A program made the position numbers and the translations under genes. From Camellia lanceoleosa (lineage: Eukaryota > Streptophyta > Magnoliopsida > Ericales > Theaceae), in NCBI GenBank assembly GCA_025200525.1, contig CM045762.1, positions 28,679,600 through 28,743,599 on the forward strand: a stretch of DNA of 64,000 nucleotides, given 5' to 3'. The notes under the pieces were generated by a model. That model made no database searches. It was not told the origin of the DNA and saw only the letters and a program-made list of their open reading frames with translations. Below are positions 44,379 through 54,819 of the stretch, piece after piece; within the stretch, counting starts at the first letter, position 1, and every line of letters starts with the position of its first letter.

Positions 44379-45226
44379 CAACACATATGAAATATTTGAC
44401 AAAATAAACATTTTAAATTATCAAATCTAAGACTCGTGATAATTTCCATGGACCCGAATATCACCCTCTAATCGAGATGGGGAAATCCACGCCCAATTTG
44501 AAAATTGTGAGTATGGATTTAAAAAGTGACATTTTAATAGACTATTTTAGTAAATTTTTAGATTTTTATGAAAATATATGTAAAAGAGTAAAAAAGAGTG
44601 GTGTGACAACTTATAATAATTTTTTGACTTTTTAACTAAAATATTTACTCCCCAATCAAATGGTTTTTTAATTTTGGATAAATTATTCGGTCTTGCATTG
44701 AAATTTGTAGAAAATATAATAAATTTTATAATTTTGATATAATTACATTGAATTTGCTAAAAAATTTAATTCATATAAAACTTAACTCATTTTCATCAAC
44801 CATTCATTAGTCATATTGACAAAAAAAAATAATATTATCATTTCTTTTATACTGAAATTTATATTTTACTTTATTTATTTTTAAATTGTCACACTATATT
44901 ACTGAAAGGGTGATTAGTGTAATTATTTTAAAACTATAGGACTTATTGTATTTTTTTTTTAAAATTCAGGAGAAGTCAGTGTAATTTATGTTTTAATTTT
45001 TTGGTTAAAATATGAGATAAAAAAATTAATATATCTCGAAAAAATATTTTTGCATTTTACAAAAGAAAAAATACAAAAAATAGAGTACATGAAAATGAAT
45101 TTTGATTTTTTTGTATGAATTGAAAACTTTTAAATTTTTTTCAATATGTTTTTAAATTTTTAGCTAAAATAGAATTTCCCAAACGGGACTTAAATTTTTG
45201 ACTAATTTAGAAAAAGAAATTAGTAA
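44379..45226. repeat. Duplicated segment, copy B (left part)
   Basis: Matches 3007-3840. Non-coding. The duplication is interrupted at its right edge by 45227-58861. Confidence 0.85.
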
Positions 45227-45800
45227 AACTCAATTTGCTACAAGTTCAAGTCAAGGAATGAAGGGATTTGGATCAACAGTGTAAGAAGTGATAAAAATTG
45301 AAAAAATTTAACGTATATATATATATTTTTTCATCTTTCATTTTCAATATATATATATATTTTTCCATTCATAATCTCACTTTAAATCTTTCATTCAAAC
45401 ACAATTCATATATACATACACCAATTGTTTCCCTCCAAATTACCACCATAGTACAAATTAACCAAATCCCGTCATAGATTGCAGAAAGAAGGAGGTTTGC
45501 GTAGTGAAGATTTTGAGAGTATAATACAGATAGAATAGAATAGAAGATTGTTATTCAATTATTTTTATTTAACTATTTGGTTGTCAATATAAATTGGTGT
45601 AAAAATAAAATTACACAATCACAATGCGGGTGGATGTTATTTGAAATATGACATGTTTGCAGATTGCGGGTTTAACAAGCACCCGCAAGAATCCGCCCGC
45701 ACTTTCTTTTTTTCTTTATATATATATATATATATATTTTAACCATTGATTTTATTCCTATATCCTACCTAGATATTTTTACTCAAAACAAAACACCATA
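45227..45800. other. AT-rich stretch with TA microsatellites
   Basis: Short TA repeats near 45313-45360 and 45717-45738, and a block at 45625-45705 rich in GCGGGT/ACCCGC motifs reminiscent of hAT subterminal repeats. No gene is seen. Confidence 0.45.
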
Positions 45801-46084
45801 AATCCTAAATGTTAAACTTGTAGACCAATTAGTCCCATTTGTTTTCTTATGTTCTATTTTGTCCTTTTATTTTGTAAATGACATATTTGCCATTTAATTG
45901 AGCGTTTTCCGCATGAGTTGGGTTGGGTTGTTTTTGTTTTGGGAAATGCGCGTGCCACACATGACACACACTGTGGGTGTCACAGACAGGGGGAGCGCAC
46001 TAAAGGGTTTTTTGTGTTTATTGCTTTAGTGGGGTCATTTGCCTCTGCTGTGCTGTCTGTGTGTGTGGGTCTCCTCTCGACTGT

Positions 46085-46240
46085 GTTTGTGTGCTGCCGT
46101 GTGTCCGTGTGTGTGTGCCTATGTGTGTGTGCGTGTGCATGGGTCTGACGTGTACATGGCCTGAGTGTGTGTGTGCATGGGCTCCGGTGTGTGCCGTGTG
46201 TAGTGTGTGGGTGTGTTGAGTGGAGTGCCGTGTGTAGAAG
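46085..46240 (+). repeat. GT-rich degenerate microsatellite
   Basis: TGTGTG-rich sequence. Its last part (GCATGGGCTCCGGTGTGTGC and following bases) recurs at 46979-47034. The Thr/His-rich reverse frames are by-products. Confidence 0.8.
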
Positions 46241-46593
46241 TGATACTGAGAAGGTTTGGAGATGAACAGAGCACACTGTTGGACCGCTTCGAAAGGCTCT
46301 CTTTCGAGGTCCAGTTGAACCAAGCCATTCTGGGTCGCAGCCTATCCGAGCCCAGTGTCTCACGGGGTTGGACCCGCCACCACCAAGCACCACCACCGGC
46401 ATTCTTTGGTGCCTCCACCACTATGGCGTCGCAAGTTCAACAAGGAAGCGGCGTCGTGGGTCGGGTTTCGAAAAGTTCGAAGAGGTTGCTCAAACCCATT
46501 CTCGAGAAGAAGATGGGGCGATGGAAAAAGGAGAGTCCCGATCCCAAGGACCCAATGTTTTGGAAGACATTTAGTCGATCCATGCGTGTTTGA
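46240..46593 (+). pseudogene. Captured fragment of a plant protein gene
   Basis: The frame reads LRRFGDEQSTLLDRFERLSF, EVQLNQAILGRSLSEPSVSR, a His/Pro linker, then KRLLKPILEKKMGRWKK and PDPKDPMFWKTFSRSMRV before TGA. The composition (conserved N-terminal and C-terminal blocks, poor linker, clean stop) looks like a real small plant protein, not repeat noise. I recall similar uncharacterised plant proteins but cannot name one. The frame is open to the left with no proper ATG, and upstream is GT-repeat DNA, so the 5' exon is missing. It may be a truncated host gene or a transposon-captured copy. The internal ATG at 46423 would give only the last 57 codons. Confidence 0.55.
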
Positions 46594-46780
46594 ATCAATC
46601 ATGACCCAATAATTTTATTTATTTTATATTCACATTTCTTAGTTGTTGTTACATTTTGCATTATTGTCTTCGTACTACATTGTTATTACTACCAATAAAA
46701 AAAGTTCTCTTCACTCTTAGTTGTGGTTCTGAACAGTTTTCTTAGTTGTGGTTGTGATTATCAAATCGATTTAATTTTTG

Positions 46781-47224
46781 TGTGGGTTCAGTGAGGTTCC
46801 AAGAGGGAGAGGGAGAGAGAGAGAGATCAATGTGGAGATGGTGGCCGTGGTCTTCTACGTCCTTCTGTGGTGTGTCTGTCCCCGCTGCTACCCCGTGAAT
46901 GGGTGTGTGAGAGGTGTGTATTTGATTCTCATCACACAGAGCATCAGTGCCACAACCCTTGCCTGAGTGTGTATGTGCATGGGCTCCGGTGTGTGCCGTG
47001 TGTACTGTGTGGGTGTGTTGAGTGGAGTGTGGTGTATCTATGAATTGTGTGGGTTCAGTGAGGTTCCAATAGGGAGAGGGAGAGGGAGAGATCAATGTGG
47101 AGATGGTGGCCGTGGTCTTTTACGTCCTTCTGTGGTGTGTCTGTCCTGCTGCTACCCCGTGAATGGGTGTGTGAGAGGTGTGTATTTGATTCTCATCACA
47201 CAGAGCATCGGTGCCACAAACCCT
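46781..47224 (+). repeat. Duplicated segment of about 180 bp in direct orientation
   Basis: 46781-46963 and 47048-47224 share GTGGGTTCAGTGAGGTTCCAA, AGATGGTGGCCGTGGTCTT and CATCACACAGAGCATC with few differences. Between them is a second copy of the GT-rich block from 46160. Each copy encodes a short hydrophobic, Cys-containing frame (VAVVFYVLLWC). No gene can be asserted. Confidence 0.8.
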
Positions 47225-47617
47225 TACCAATAACATACACGCAACCCACCCAGAAAAACCCAAAACCCTAACAGTCAAATTGTGGAAATGTGTCTCACCA
47301 ATTGTGGAAATGTGTAACACCAAATCAAAGAAGTTACCAAAAATGCAGGTGATTCCACCAAAAATAACCCAATGAAATAGGAAAGGGCATAACTGTCCAA
47401 GCCTTACTACCAAAGTTGGAAAATAGGATTAGATAGATCTAAACTTCTCCACCAGTGGGACTTATCCGATAAACATTTCAAAAGTGGGACTAATTGGTAT
47501 AGTTGTTTATGAGATGGGATTTATTGGTAAATATCTCTTTATTTTTTGAATTTACTTTAGCATTAAATTTACTAATAGTATTATATCAACTGAAATTGAA
47601 TAAATACTGATCATATT

Positions 47618-48149
47618 TGACAGGGATAGGCCCATAGAGCCCACGGCCCACCATTCAAACCTCATTATACAACCCGGTTAGCCAAACCCAACACAGCTGG
47701 AGTCCAACTGGACAGGAAGGACCAACGATGCTCGGACAAGTGGCAGGCGCAGAGCAGACCACGTCAGCAGACAAAGATCTGCAAAGTTATTGCCACAAAG
47801 ACATCACCATTAATGCAAACCCATCCACGGCATTTATTGCGACAACACCTCTCACCGGAATGACACCTCGCCTCGAACAAGCGAACCACGCCTCAAGCTT
47901 TCGGGGACAATCGAACAACGAGACAAATAAATGATGACAGTTGGATATAAGCTAAACTTCAAGAGAAGAAGAAGGTTAAGTTTTCCATCTCTCTCTCTCT
48001 ACATTTTTCTCAGATATCACCTTCTCTAATTCACACGGAGGGTTCGCGGGGACTACCCGTTCCGATTGGACTTGCTTGCAGGTTATCCAGTGGGCTTGAA
48101 GAGCTTGGATCGGTCCAACCCATCCACGAGGACCCTCACTGTATCATCA
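47618..48149 (+). repeat. Element 3 5' LTR (532 bp)
   Basis: TGACAGGGATAGGCCC to CACTGTATCATCA. Matches 57735-58294 in long identical stretches with indels clustered in GC-rich runs. A TATAAG near 47946 and a CT microsatellite near 47990 are candidates for the promoter and leader. Confidence 0.93.
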
Positions 48150-48150
48150 G

Positions 48151-48169
48151 TTGGCGCCGTCTGTGGGAA
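48151..48169 (+). promoter_or_regulatory. Primer binding site of element 3
   Basis: TTGGCGCCGTCTGTGGGAA starts one base after the LTR. TGGCGCC is the part expected to pair with the tRNA end. Confidence 0.75.
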
Positions 48170-48253
48170 TCTGGTTTTATCCGTGCGCCAGTTGTGTTCA
48201 TTGCCGCCGGAGACCCTTTTCCAACAACCTTTTTCACCTCATCCGTCACGTGC

Positions 48254-49600
48254 ATGGTAACGACCAGATCCATGGCTTCCCACCACAATGCTGCTGATCA
48301 CCAGACCGACCCCCCCAACCCGAACAACCCACCACAGTACTTCATTGAACTCACCAATAGCATCAACCGTATGGCCGAGCAAAACCAGGCCTTAATCAAC
48401 GCTCTGCTCCAACGGAACCTCCCCCTTCCTCCACCACCTCCAGACCTTCCACCCCATCTGAACAAGTCCTGTGCCATCTTGTCCCCACAACCTAATCCTC
48501 CCAACTCGGGGGGCTTGCAGCCCCCTCACCCACATATACATCCTCCTCCCCCACCCCCACATCCCTCAGCCATAGCCCCAGCTCCAGAGGGAGAAGCCAG
48601 CAGCGTCCAACACCTATCCCCCTCTGGAGGCAACAACATTCCTCTTTGGGACGCAGAACTCCGAGCCATGAAACTCCAGCTCCAAGGGGTCATGCAAAAC
48701 ATCCAACACAAGCCCTCCACCACAGCAAACTCCCCCTTCGGCGCCTCCATCCGAGACAAACCCACGCCTTTAAGTTCAAAATGCCTACCATCGACCCCTT
48801 CGACGGAACCACCGACCCCGTCGATCACCTGGAAACCTACCGTACACTCATGATCCTCCATGCTTTCCCCGACGAAATCATGTGCCGAGCCTTCCCCGTG
48901 ACCCTAAAGGGATCGGGTCGGCTATGGTTCAGCCAGTTGCCACCAGATTCGGTCTCTACTTTCCAACACCTCAGTGACTCTTTCCTGAGCCACTTCATTG
49001 GAGCCCAACGCCAGCGACGTCCGGCGACCCAACTCCTCAACATCCGTCAGACCGAGGGGGAGTCACTACGCAGCTTTTGTCACCCGCTTCAACACCGGCC
49101 TTACAAGTTCTCAAAATGACGATAAGGTCATTCTCACGGCCTTCATGGGCGCTCTTGATCATCCGATTTCTTCTCCTCTCCAAGAACCCCCAACATCCAT
49201 GGCACCTTGCTCTCCAAAGCCCAAAAGTACATGAACGCCGAGGACTCTCTAGCCGCTCGGCAGACTCCACAACTAAATATCGACCCCAGAGAAAAAAGAA
49301 AGACCAAGAGCCCAAAGAACATCCGGCCTCATAACCAAACATCCCGCTTATCTGGCCGACCGACTCGTGCGACGCACGGCCTCAACCAGACCCCTCGGTT
49401 CGAGCAATATACCCGCTCAATACACCCATGGAACAAGTTCTTCACAGATCCAAGGACTACCCCTCAAGTGGCCGCTTCCCCATGGAACCCTCCGGCCGCA
49501 AAGACCGGTCTAAGTATTGCCGCTTCCACCAAGATCATGGCCATAACACCGGCTGCATCGACCTCAAAGACCAAGTAAGACCCTCATTCGCCAGGTACTG
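48254..49600 (+). pseudogene. gag of element 3, frameshifted
   Basis: Start ATG at 48254 (MVTTRSMAS), then a Pro-rich N-terminus. After a frame change near 48760 come PTIDPFDGTTDPVDHLETYR, MCRAFPVTLKGSGRLWFSQL and FLSHFIGAQRQRRP of the gag core. After another change near 49060 comes FVTRFNTG. A zinc-knuckle-like YCRFHQDHGHNTGC follows at about 49515-49560. At least three frames are needed. Confidence 0.8.
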
Positions 49601-49952
49601 GCCGGTTCACAGATACCGTCCTCGGCAAAGACAAACGAGGCCCACAGAGGCGATCGCGAGCATACCCCCCACGGCGACCAGGCTCAGCAGACCGAGGGCA
49701 TGACCGACCTCACCAACAACCTCGGCCTCGAAATCCGCCTCGCGATTGGTGAAATCAGAGTTATTCGGTGGTCTTGCTTGTGGGGACCATCACGCTTTCG
49801 GCTCGGAAGGCGAGAACTTAGAAAGATCTGACGGGGCTCGGACAAGGCAGTGGCCCGCGATCGGCCGACCCCCAAGCAACCTAAGCGATGGGCCGAGCCC
49901 ATTACCTTCACGACGCCGACGGCAGGCATCCAGATTATCCTCACGATGATCC

Positions 49953-50300
49953 TTGTCATCTCCATGTCCTCTCAATTATAAAGTCAGACGAGTCCTCATT
50001 GACAATGGCAGCTCGTCGGACATCGTTTTCCTAAACTGTTTCCGCCAGCTGAAGATCGGGGAAGAAGGCTTGTCCCCTCCAAACTCCTCTGGTTGGTTTC
50101 TGGGTGGGGTGACCTCGATCGGCTCCATCGATCTCCCCATCACCATTGGAGAGTACCCACGGCGGACCACGAAGTTGCTTACTTTCCTTGTTGTCATTGC
50201 CCTCCGCTTACAATGTCATCCTCGGCGCGCCCTCAATGCCTTCGGGCCATTACATCCACCTACCACCTTGCCCTCAAGTTCCCTCTTGATTTTGGGGTGA
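49953..50300 (+). pseudogene. Protease region of element 3
   Basis: Encodes VRRVLIDNGSSSDIVF, the aspartic protease active-site motif, followed by GGVTSIGSIDLPITIGEYP. The later YNVILGAP block is readable in a neighbouring frame near 50210. The 350 bp upstream to gag is an unreadable linker. Confidence 0.8.
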
Positions 50301-50544
50301 ACGGTGAGAGGAGAAACAGACCATCGCCAGAGAATGTTATGTGGCCTCACTTAAAGAGGTCAAACCGAAGGAGGCAATGATCATTGAAGGACTTGGCGTC
50401 CGAGATGAGGACGAATCGATCGGCGAACTGTGGAGGAACTTCGTGGAAGTTAACATTGATCCCACCACCCTCAAAATCGCTAAAATCGTGATATGCCTCC
50501 CAAGCCAAAAGCCGACCTCACCGCTCTCTGTTGAACAGAGACGT

Positions 50545-51127
50545 CTTCGCCTGGACTCATGCAGACATGCCGGGCATCGTCCCATCTTTTATAACCCACC
50601 GCCTCGATGTCGAGCCTCACTTCCGACCTTCCGGCAAAACGCGCATCTTCCATCGAGCAACAATCTCATAGGCTGCGAGGTTGATAAACTTCTCGGCCTT
50701 GATTTATCCGGAATGTGGATTACCCCAAGTGGTACATCAGCGTGGTCTGGTCATAAAAACAATGGCAAGTGGCGTCTGCGTCGATTACTCTGATTTGAAC
50801 CGAGCTTGTCCCAAAGATAGCTATCCTCTCCCCCGCATTGATCTACTGGTCGGCGCCACGGCCGGTCATCAAATGCTCAGCTTCATGGATGCTTTTTCAG
50901 GGTACAACCAAATCGTGATGCACTCATCTGACCAGGAACACACATCTTTCATCACCGATCGGGGCACCTACCACTACCGTGTCATGCCGTTCGGACTAAA
51001 GAATGCTGGGGCCACCTACCAGCGTTTGGTCAACGTCTTCCACCATCAAATCGGACGGAACATGGAAGTATATGTGGATGACATGCTAGTTAAAAGCAAG
51101 CTCTCTGTGACCACCTCACCGACTGCG
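50545..51127 (+). pseudogene. Reverse transcriptase of element 3
   Basis: FAWTHADMPGI starts the domain. After frame changes near 50620-50690, a 149-residue frame carries VCVDYSDLNRACPKDSYPLP, MLSFMDAFSGYNQI, RVMPFGLKNAGATYQ and VYVDDMLVKSK (catalytic YVDD intact). Confidence 0.85.
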
Positions 51128-51830
51128 TGAGACTTTTGCCGCTCATAAAATATCGGATGAAACTCAACCCGAGAAGTGCGCCTTTGGCGTAGGATCCAGT
51201 AAGTTCCTAGGCTTCATGGTCGGTCGGTAGCGGCATCGAGGCCAACCACGAAGATCAAGGCCTTGATCGAGATGCGATCACCTGAACTGTTAAAGAGGTC
51301 CAAAGGCTCACCGTGATGGCGGCCCTTAACCGTTTCATCTCCGTAGCGGATAAATGCTTACCATTCTTCAAAGTCTGCGGCAGACTTTTGAATGGACAAT
51401 TGAATCGAAGAAGCCTTTCAGCGGTTGAAGCAGTGCATGGCCAACCTCCCTTCTCTCACAGTAATCGCCATGAGCCCCTCTTTCTCTACCTAGCGATGTC
51501 GAGCACCGCAATCGGTGCAAAGACTCATCGAGAGCGGCAACCGTCAACGGCGATCTATTACATCGGCGGGGCTCTAAGAAGCGGGCGAACTACCCCTTGT
51601 TAGAAAAACATCCTCGGCCTTAGTCCTTTGCCTCGAGGCGACTCGCCCTACTTCCAAGCCCATTCAATAGTGGTCCTCACCGACCACCTCACGAAGAAGG
51701 TCGTGCGACAACCCGAGCTCTCGGAAGACTAATGCGGTGGTCGATGAGAGCTAAGCGATTCGACATCTCTTATCGCCCGACAAGAATCAAAGGCGGTAGT
51801 GGCAAACTTCATCTTGAATTTACCAATCCC
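51128..51830 (+). pseudogene. RT thumb and first RNase H of element 3, heavily frameshifted
   Basis: Pieces in three frames: GVGSSKFLGFMV near 51190, MAALNRFISV..CLPFFK near 51320-51370, LFLYLAMSSTAIGA near 51480, then ALRSGRTTPC. The end resembles MRWSMRAKRFDISYRPT. Confidence 0.75.
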
Positions 51831-51869
51831 CTTCAACCACTAACCCTCCACCGCGCACCAACTTCACCA

Positions 51870-52300
51870 GAGCGAAGATCCTCATTGTTGGACACTCAGC
51901 GTCGATGGCTCGTCTCGCAGGAGGGAAGCGGGTGGCCTCATCTCACATCCCCGAAGATATTTCAAATGCCCTCCGCCTCTTGTTTGCGGCCCGGCAACAA
52001 CGGCAATCTGCATTGATGGCCGGACTTCGTCTAGCCAAAGACATTGGTGTTAGCCACATCGAGTGTTGATGACTCCCAACTTATCGTCGGCGGATCACGG
52101 GTGAATTCGATGCTGAAGGATACCACAATCGGACTTCTGAGGGACATGGCACTCACCCTTGTTCGTCTCTTCAACACCTTCCGTCGACACATACCTAGGC
52201 GGAAAACTCCAGCAGATGAGATGGCTCAACTGGCTTCGCCGACCAATCCGACCTCGACCATGGAGTCGCCTCGAATACTGACTCACCCGGCCATCTCACC
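51870..52300 (+). pseudogene. Archaeal-type RNase H of element 3, frameshifted
   Basis: Recognisable by order and by the segment around ALMAGLRLAKDIGV and the SDSQLI-equivalent near 52070. It is broken by several indels. Confidence 0.6.
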
Positions 52301-52479
52301 GACCTACAAGAAGTGCAATTCCTTGAGCAGAACCCATCCTTGGGCATCCGACATCCTCATCTTCTTGACCCTGGCGAACTCCCGGATGACCAACGGTGAC
52401 GGCCAAGGTCGAGAGTCGACGCTAACTACACCACAGTCGGCGGTGTTCTTTATAAGCGGTTTCTCACGACCATACTGCG

Positions 52480-53510
52480 ATGTCTCAATCCGCCCAAGCA
52501 ACCTATGTAATGCAAGAGATCCATGAAGGAATCTGCGGTAATCATTGTGGCGGGTCTCTACACAAAGTGCTCCGCGAGCTACTTCGGCCAACCCTCGGCA
52601 AAGATGCCTCGATTTCGTCTGAAATCGACAAGTGCGGTAACCGCCAACATCCCCATGCTCCCCGCCAGAGTTGATCACTCTTTGCGGCCCTTACGGATTA
52701 AGCCAAATGGGGTATCGACACAGTAGGTCCACTTCCCTGGTCGAGGCGGACCAAATTCGCAATTGTTGCCATTGATTACTTCACCAAGTGGGTCGGCGAG
52801 AACCCTTGCCACAATCACCGGCGCAACACCACCAAGTTTATCGGCAATCGATTGTCTTGATTTGGCATCCTCGTGCCATCGTCTCCGACAACGGCAAGCA
52901 GGTTCGACAATGCTAGAATCGGAAATTTTGTGCAGATCTCCAAATTCAACCATGTTTCTCTTCCCGGTCACCCCAAGCAAATGGCCAAGTTGAGGTCACC
53001 AACCGCTCTCTCACGAAGATCATCAAAACTAAGCTCGAAATGCTAAAGGCCTCTGAAATGAGGCGCCACATGTACTGGGCCTCTAGAACCCTTGGGACTC
53101 CTCTGGGAAACCCTTTTCGCCTAACATCTTTGAGGCGGTCATCCTGTAGAAGTCGGTCACCACCCCAGGTCCTACATCCAGACCTCGCCTCATCCAGAAG
53201 AACTCCGTCGAGACACTGGATCTCATTGAGGAACTCAAAGAGATCTTTGCCGATCGCCACATACCAGCAGAAAATGAGAGCACACTACAACCGCAGAGTC
53301 CGACCGCGGGAGTTCTCCATTGGCGACCTTGTCTTGAGAGAAGCAACTCTTGCCACAAAGAATCCAACTGAGGGCAAGTTGGCAGCCAAATGGGAGGGGC
53401 CCTATGTAGTGAAAGCGGCCGCGACCGAGCACTTAATCGACTTCAAGATATGGATGGCCGAGACCTTCCCCATCCTTGGAATGCTGAGCATCTGAAGCGT
53501 TACTATCAAT
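52480..53510 (+). pseudogene. Integrase of element 3, frameshifted
   Basis: MQEIHEGICGNHCGG starts the zinc-finger region. WGIDTVGPLPW and IDYFTKWVGE carry the first catalytic Asp, SDNGKQ the second, and ANGQVEVTNRSLTK the Glu. The C-terminus KWEGPYVV..EHLKRYYQ ends at TGA 53508-53510. All landmarks are present but in shifting frames. Confidence 0.8.
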
Positions 53511-53647
53511 GAATCCCCACTTTTGTATTGTCGAAATTGTTGTATTTTCCTTTTTCAATACATAATGCAAATGTCGACTGGAGTTCCCACTTTCTATAAT
53601 TCAACTGTCAATGTAGCTTCCATGCAACTTTTCTTTGCTAAGCTTTT

Positions 53648-54175
53648 CAAAAGCCTCGGCAGACCGAGCACTCAAAGCCTCACCAGACTGAGCACCTTCA
53701 AAAGCCTCGGCAGACCGAAGGCACTCAAAGCCTCGGCCAGACTGAGCACCTTCAAAAGCCTCGGCCGGACCGAGCACTCAAAGCCTCGGTCCGACTGAGC
53801 ACCTTCAAAAGCCTCGGCGGATCGAGCACTCAAAGCCTCGATCCGACTGAGCACCTTCAAAAGCCTCGGCGGACCGAGACTCAAAGCCTCAGCCAGACTG
53901 AGCACTTTCAAAGCCTCGGCCAGATCGAGCACTTCTGAAGCCTCAGCCAGACTGAGCACTTTCAAAGCCTCGGCGGACCGAGCACTCAAAGCCTCGATCC
54001 GACTGAGCACCTTCAAAGCCTCGGCGGACCGAGCACTCAAAGCCTCACCGACCTCGAGCCTTCAAAGCCTCGGCGGACCGAGCACTCAAAGCCTCGGTCC
54101 GACTGAGCACCTTCAAAGCCTCGGCCAGACTTGAGCACTTCTCAAAGCCTCGGTCAGGCTGAGCACCTCCACCTG
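53648..54175. repeat. 25-26 bp minisatellite with dimeric structure, about 20 units
   Basis: Alternating units of the type AAAGCCTCGGCGGACCGAG plus CACTC, and AAAGCCTCGGTCCGACTGAG plus CACCTTC, giving a period near 51 bp. The units contain CTCGG..CCGAG inverted pairs. It lies right after integrase, where Tat elements often carry tandem arrays. The 122-residue reverse frame (ARSAEALKVLS repeats) is a product of the repeat. Confidence 0.9.
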
Positions 54176-54278
54176 ACCTCGGCGGGCCAGAGGCCAAAGA
54201 CTCCCAAACCCGAGCATTTTCACAAGCCCAGTAAGACCTATGGTGAAGGCTCATCAAACAAAACACTTCTTCAACACC

Positions 54279-54541
54279 ATTTGCAAATCACATGTTCAAC
54301 ATTGCATTTCAACCTACTTTTTCAGGCAATTTGACACTTAGTCATATTTTAAAGAAGGTTGCCCATATTTCATTTGCAAATCACATCTTCAACATCACAT
54401 TTCAACCTACTTTTTCAAGGTTAATTTGACACTTAGTCAATATTTTAAAGAGGGTTGCCCATATTTCATTTTAATTACATCTTCAACTTCACATTCCATC
54501 CACCTTTTTAAAGTAATTTGATACTAAGTCATGTTTTTAAG
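54279..54541. repeat. Tandem repeat of 93-96 bp, 2.8 copies, in element 3
   Basis: Units start ATTTGCAAATCACAT at 54279 and 54372, with a third, more diverged one at 54468. Each includes TTTCAACCTACTTTTTCA and GGTTGCCCATATTTC. The unit length is close to the unrelated 93-bp array of element 1. Confidence 0.85.
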
Positions 54542-54819
54542 ATGCAAGCATTATTTGAACACATCGAGACACAAAATAATCACAAGAAAAGTAAACCACG
54601 ATCAAACCATTTTATTCATTCACAAACATGTGTACATCCATTTATTACAATACTTCAAAAAAAAAAAAAACGGAACAAAAACAAAAATGTATACAAGGAG
54701 GAAACAAAGACTCCTAAGTCCACCGATCATCAGATCACCTCCTCCTCGCTTGAAATGAGGTCACTTCTTCAACCCTCGTCCGGTGGGGTTTGGGCTCGTC
54801 ATCATCCCCAACTACCACA

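Larger units (their letters stand above)
45800..47535. mobile_element. Candidate gene-capturing DNA transposon with long inverted ends
   Basis: The left end (ATAAATCCT..AAAC..CCAATTAGTCCCATTTG, about 45807-45843) is matched in reverse complement by the right end (about 47473-47515: CCAATTAGTCCCACTTTTG and ATAAATCCC on the minus strand), giving a 40-45 bp imperfect inverted repeat 1.65 kb apart. Between them lie GT-rich sequence and a fragment of what looks like a host protein gene. The target duplication is not resolved, so superfamily and exact ends are open. Confidence 0.5.

Noticed and set aside
45980..46421. Thr/His-rich minus-strand frames of 100-140 aa
   Set aside because: Complement of the GT-rich microsatellite; the plus-strand gene fragment overlapping it explains the rest.
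48298..48861. Gly-rich minus-strand frames over gag of element 3
   Set aside because: Shadows of the Pro-rich gag N-terminus.
53672..54040. Minus-strand 122-aa frame with regular ARSAEALKVLS repeats
   Set aside because: Open because the 25-26 bp repeat lacks stops in that frame; no start context and not part of the opposite-strand gene as read.
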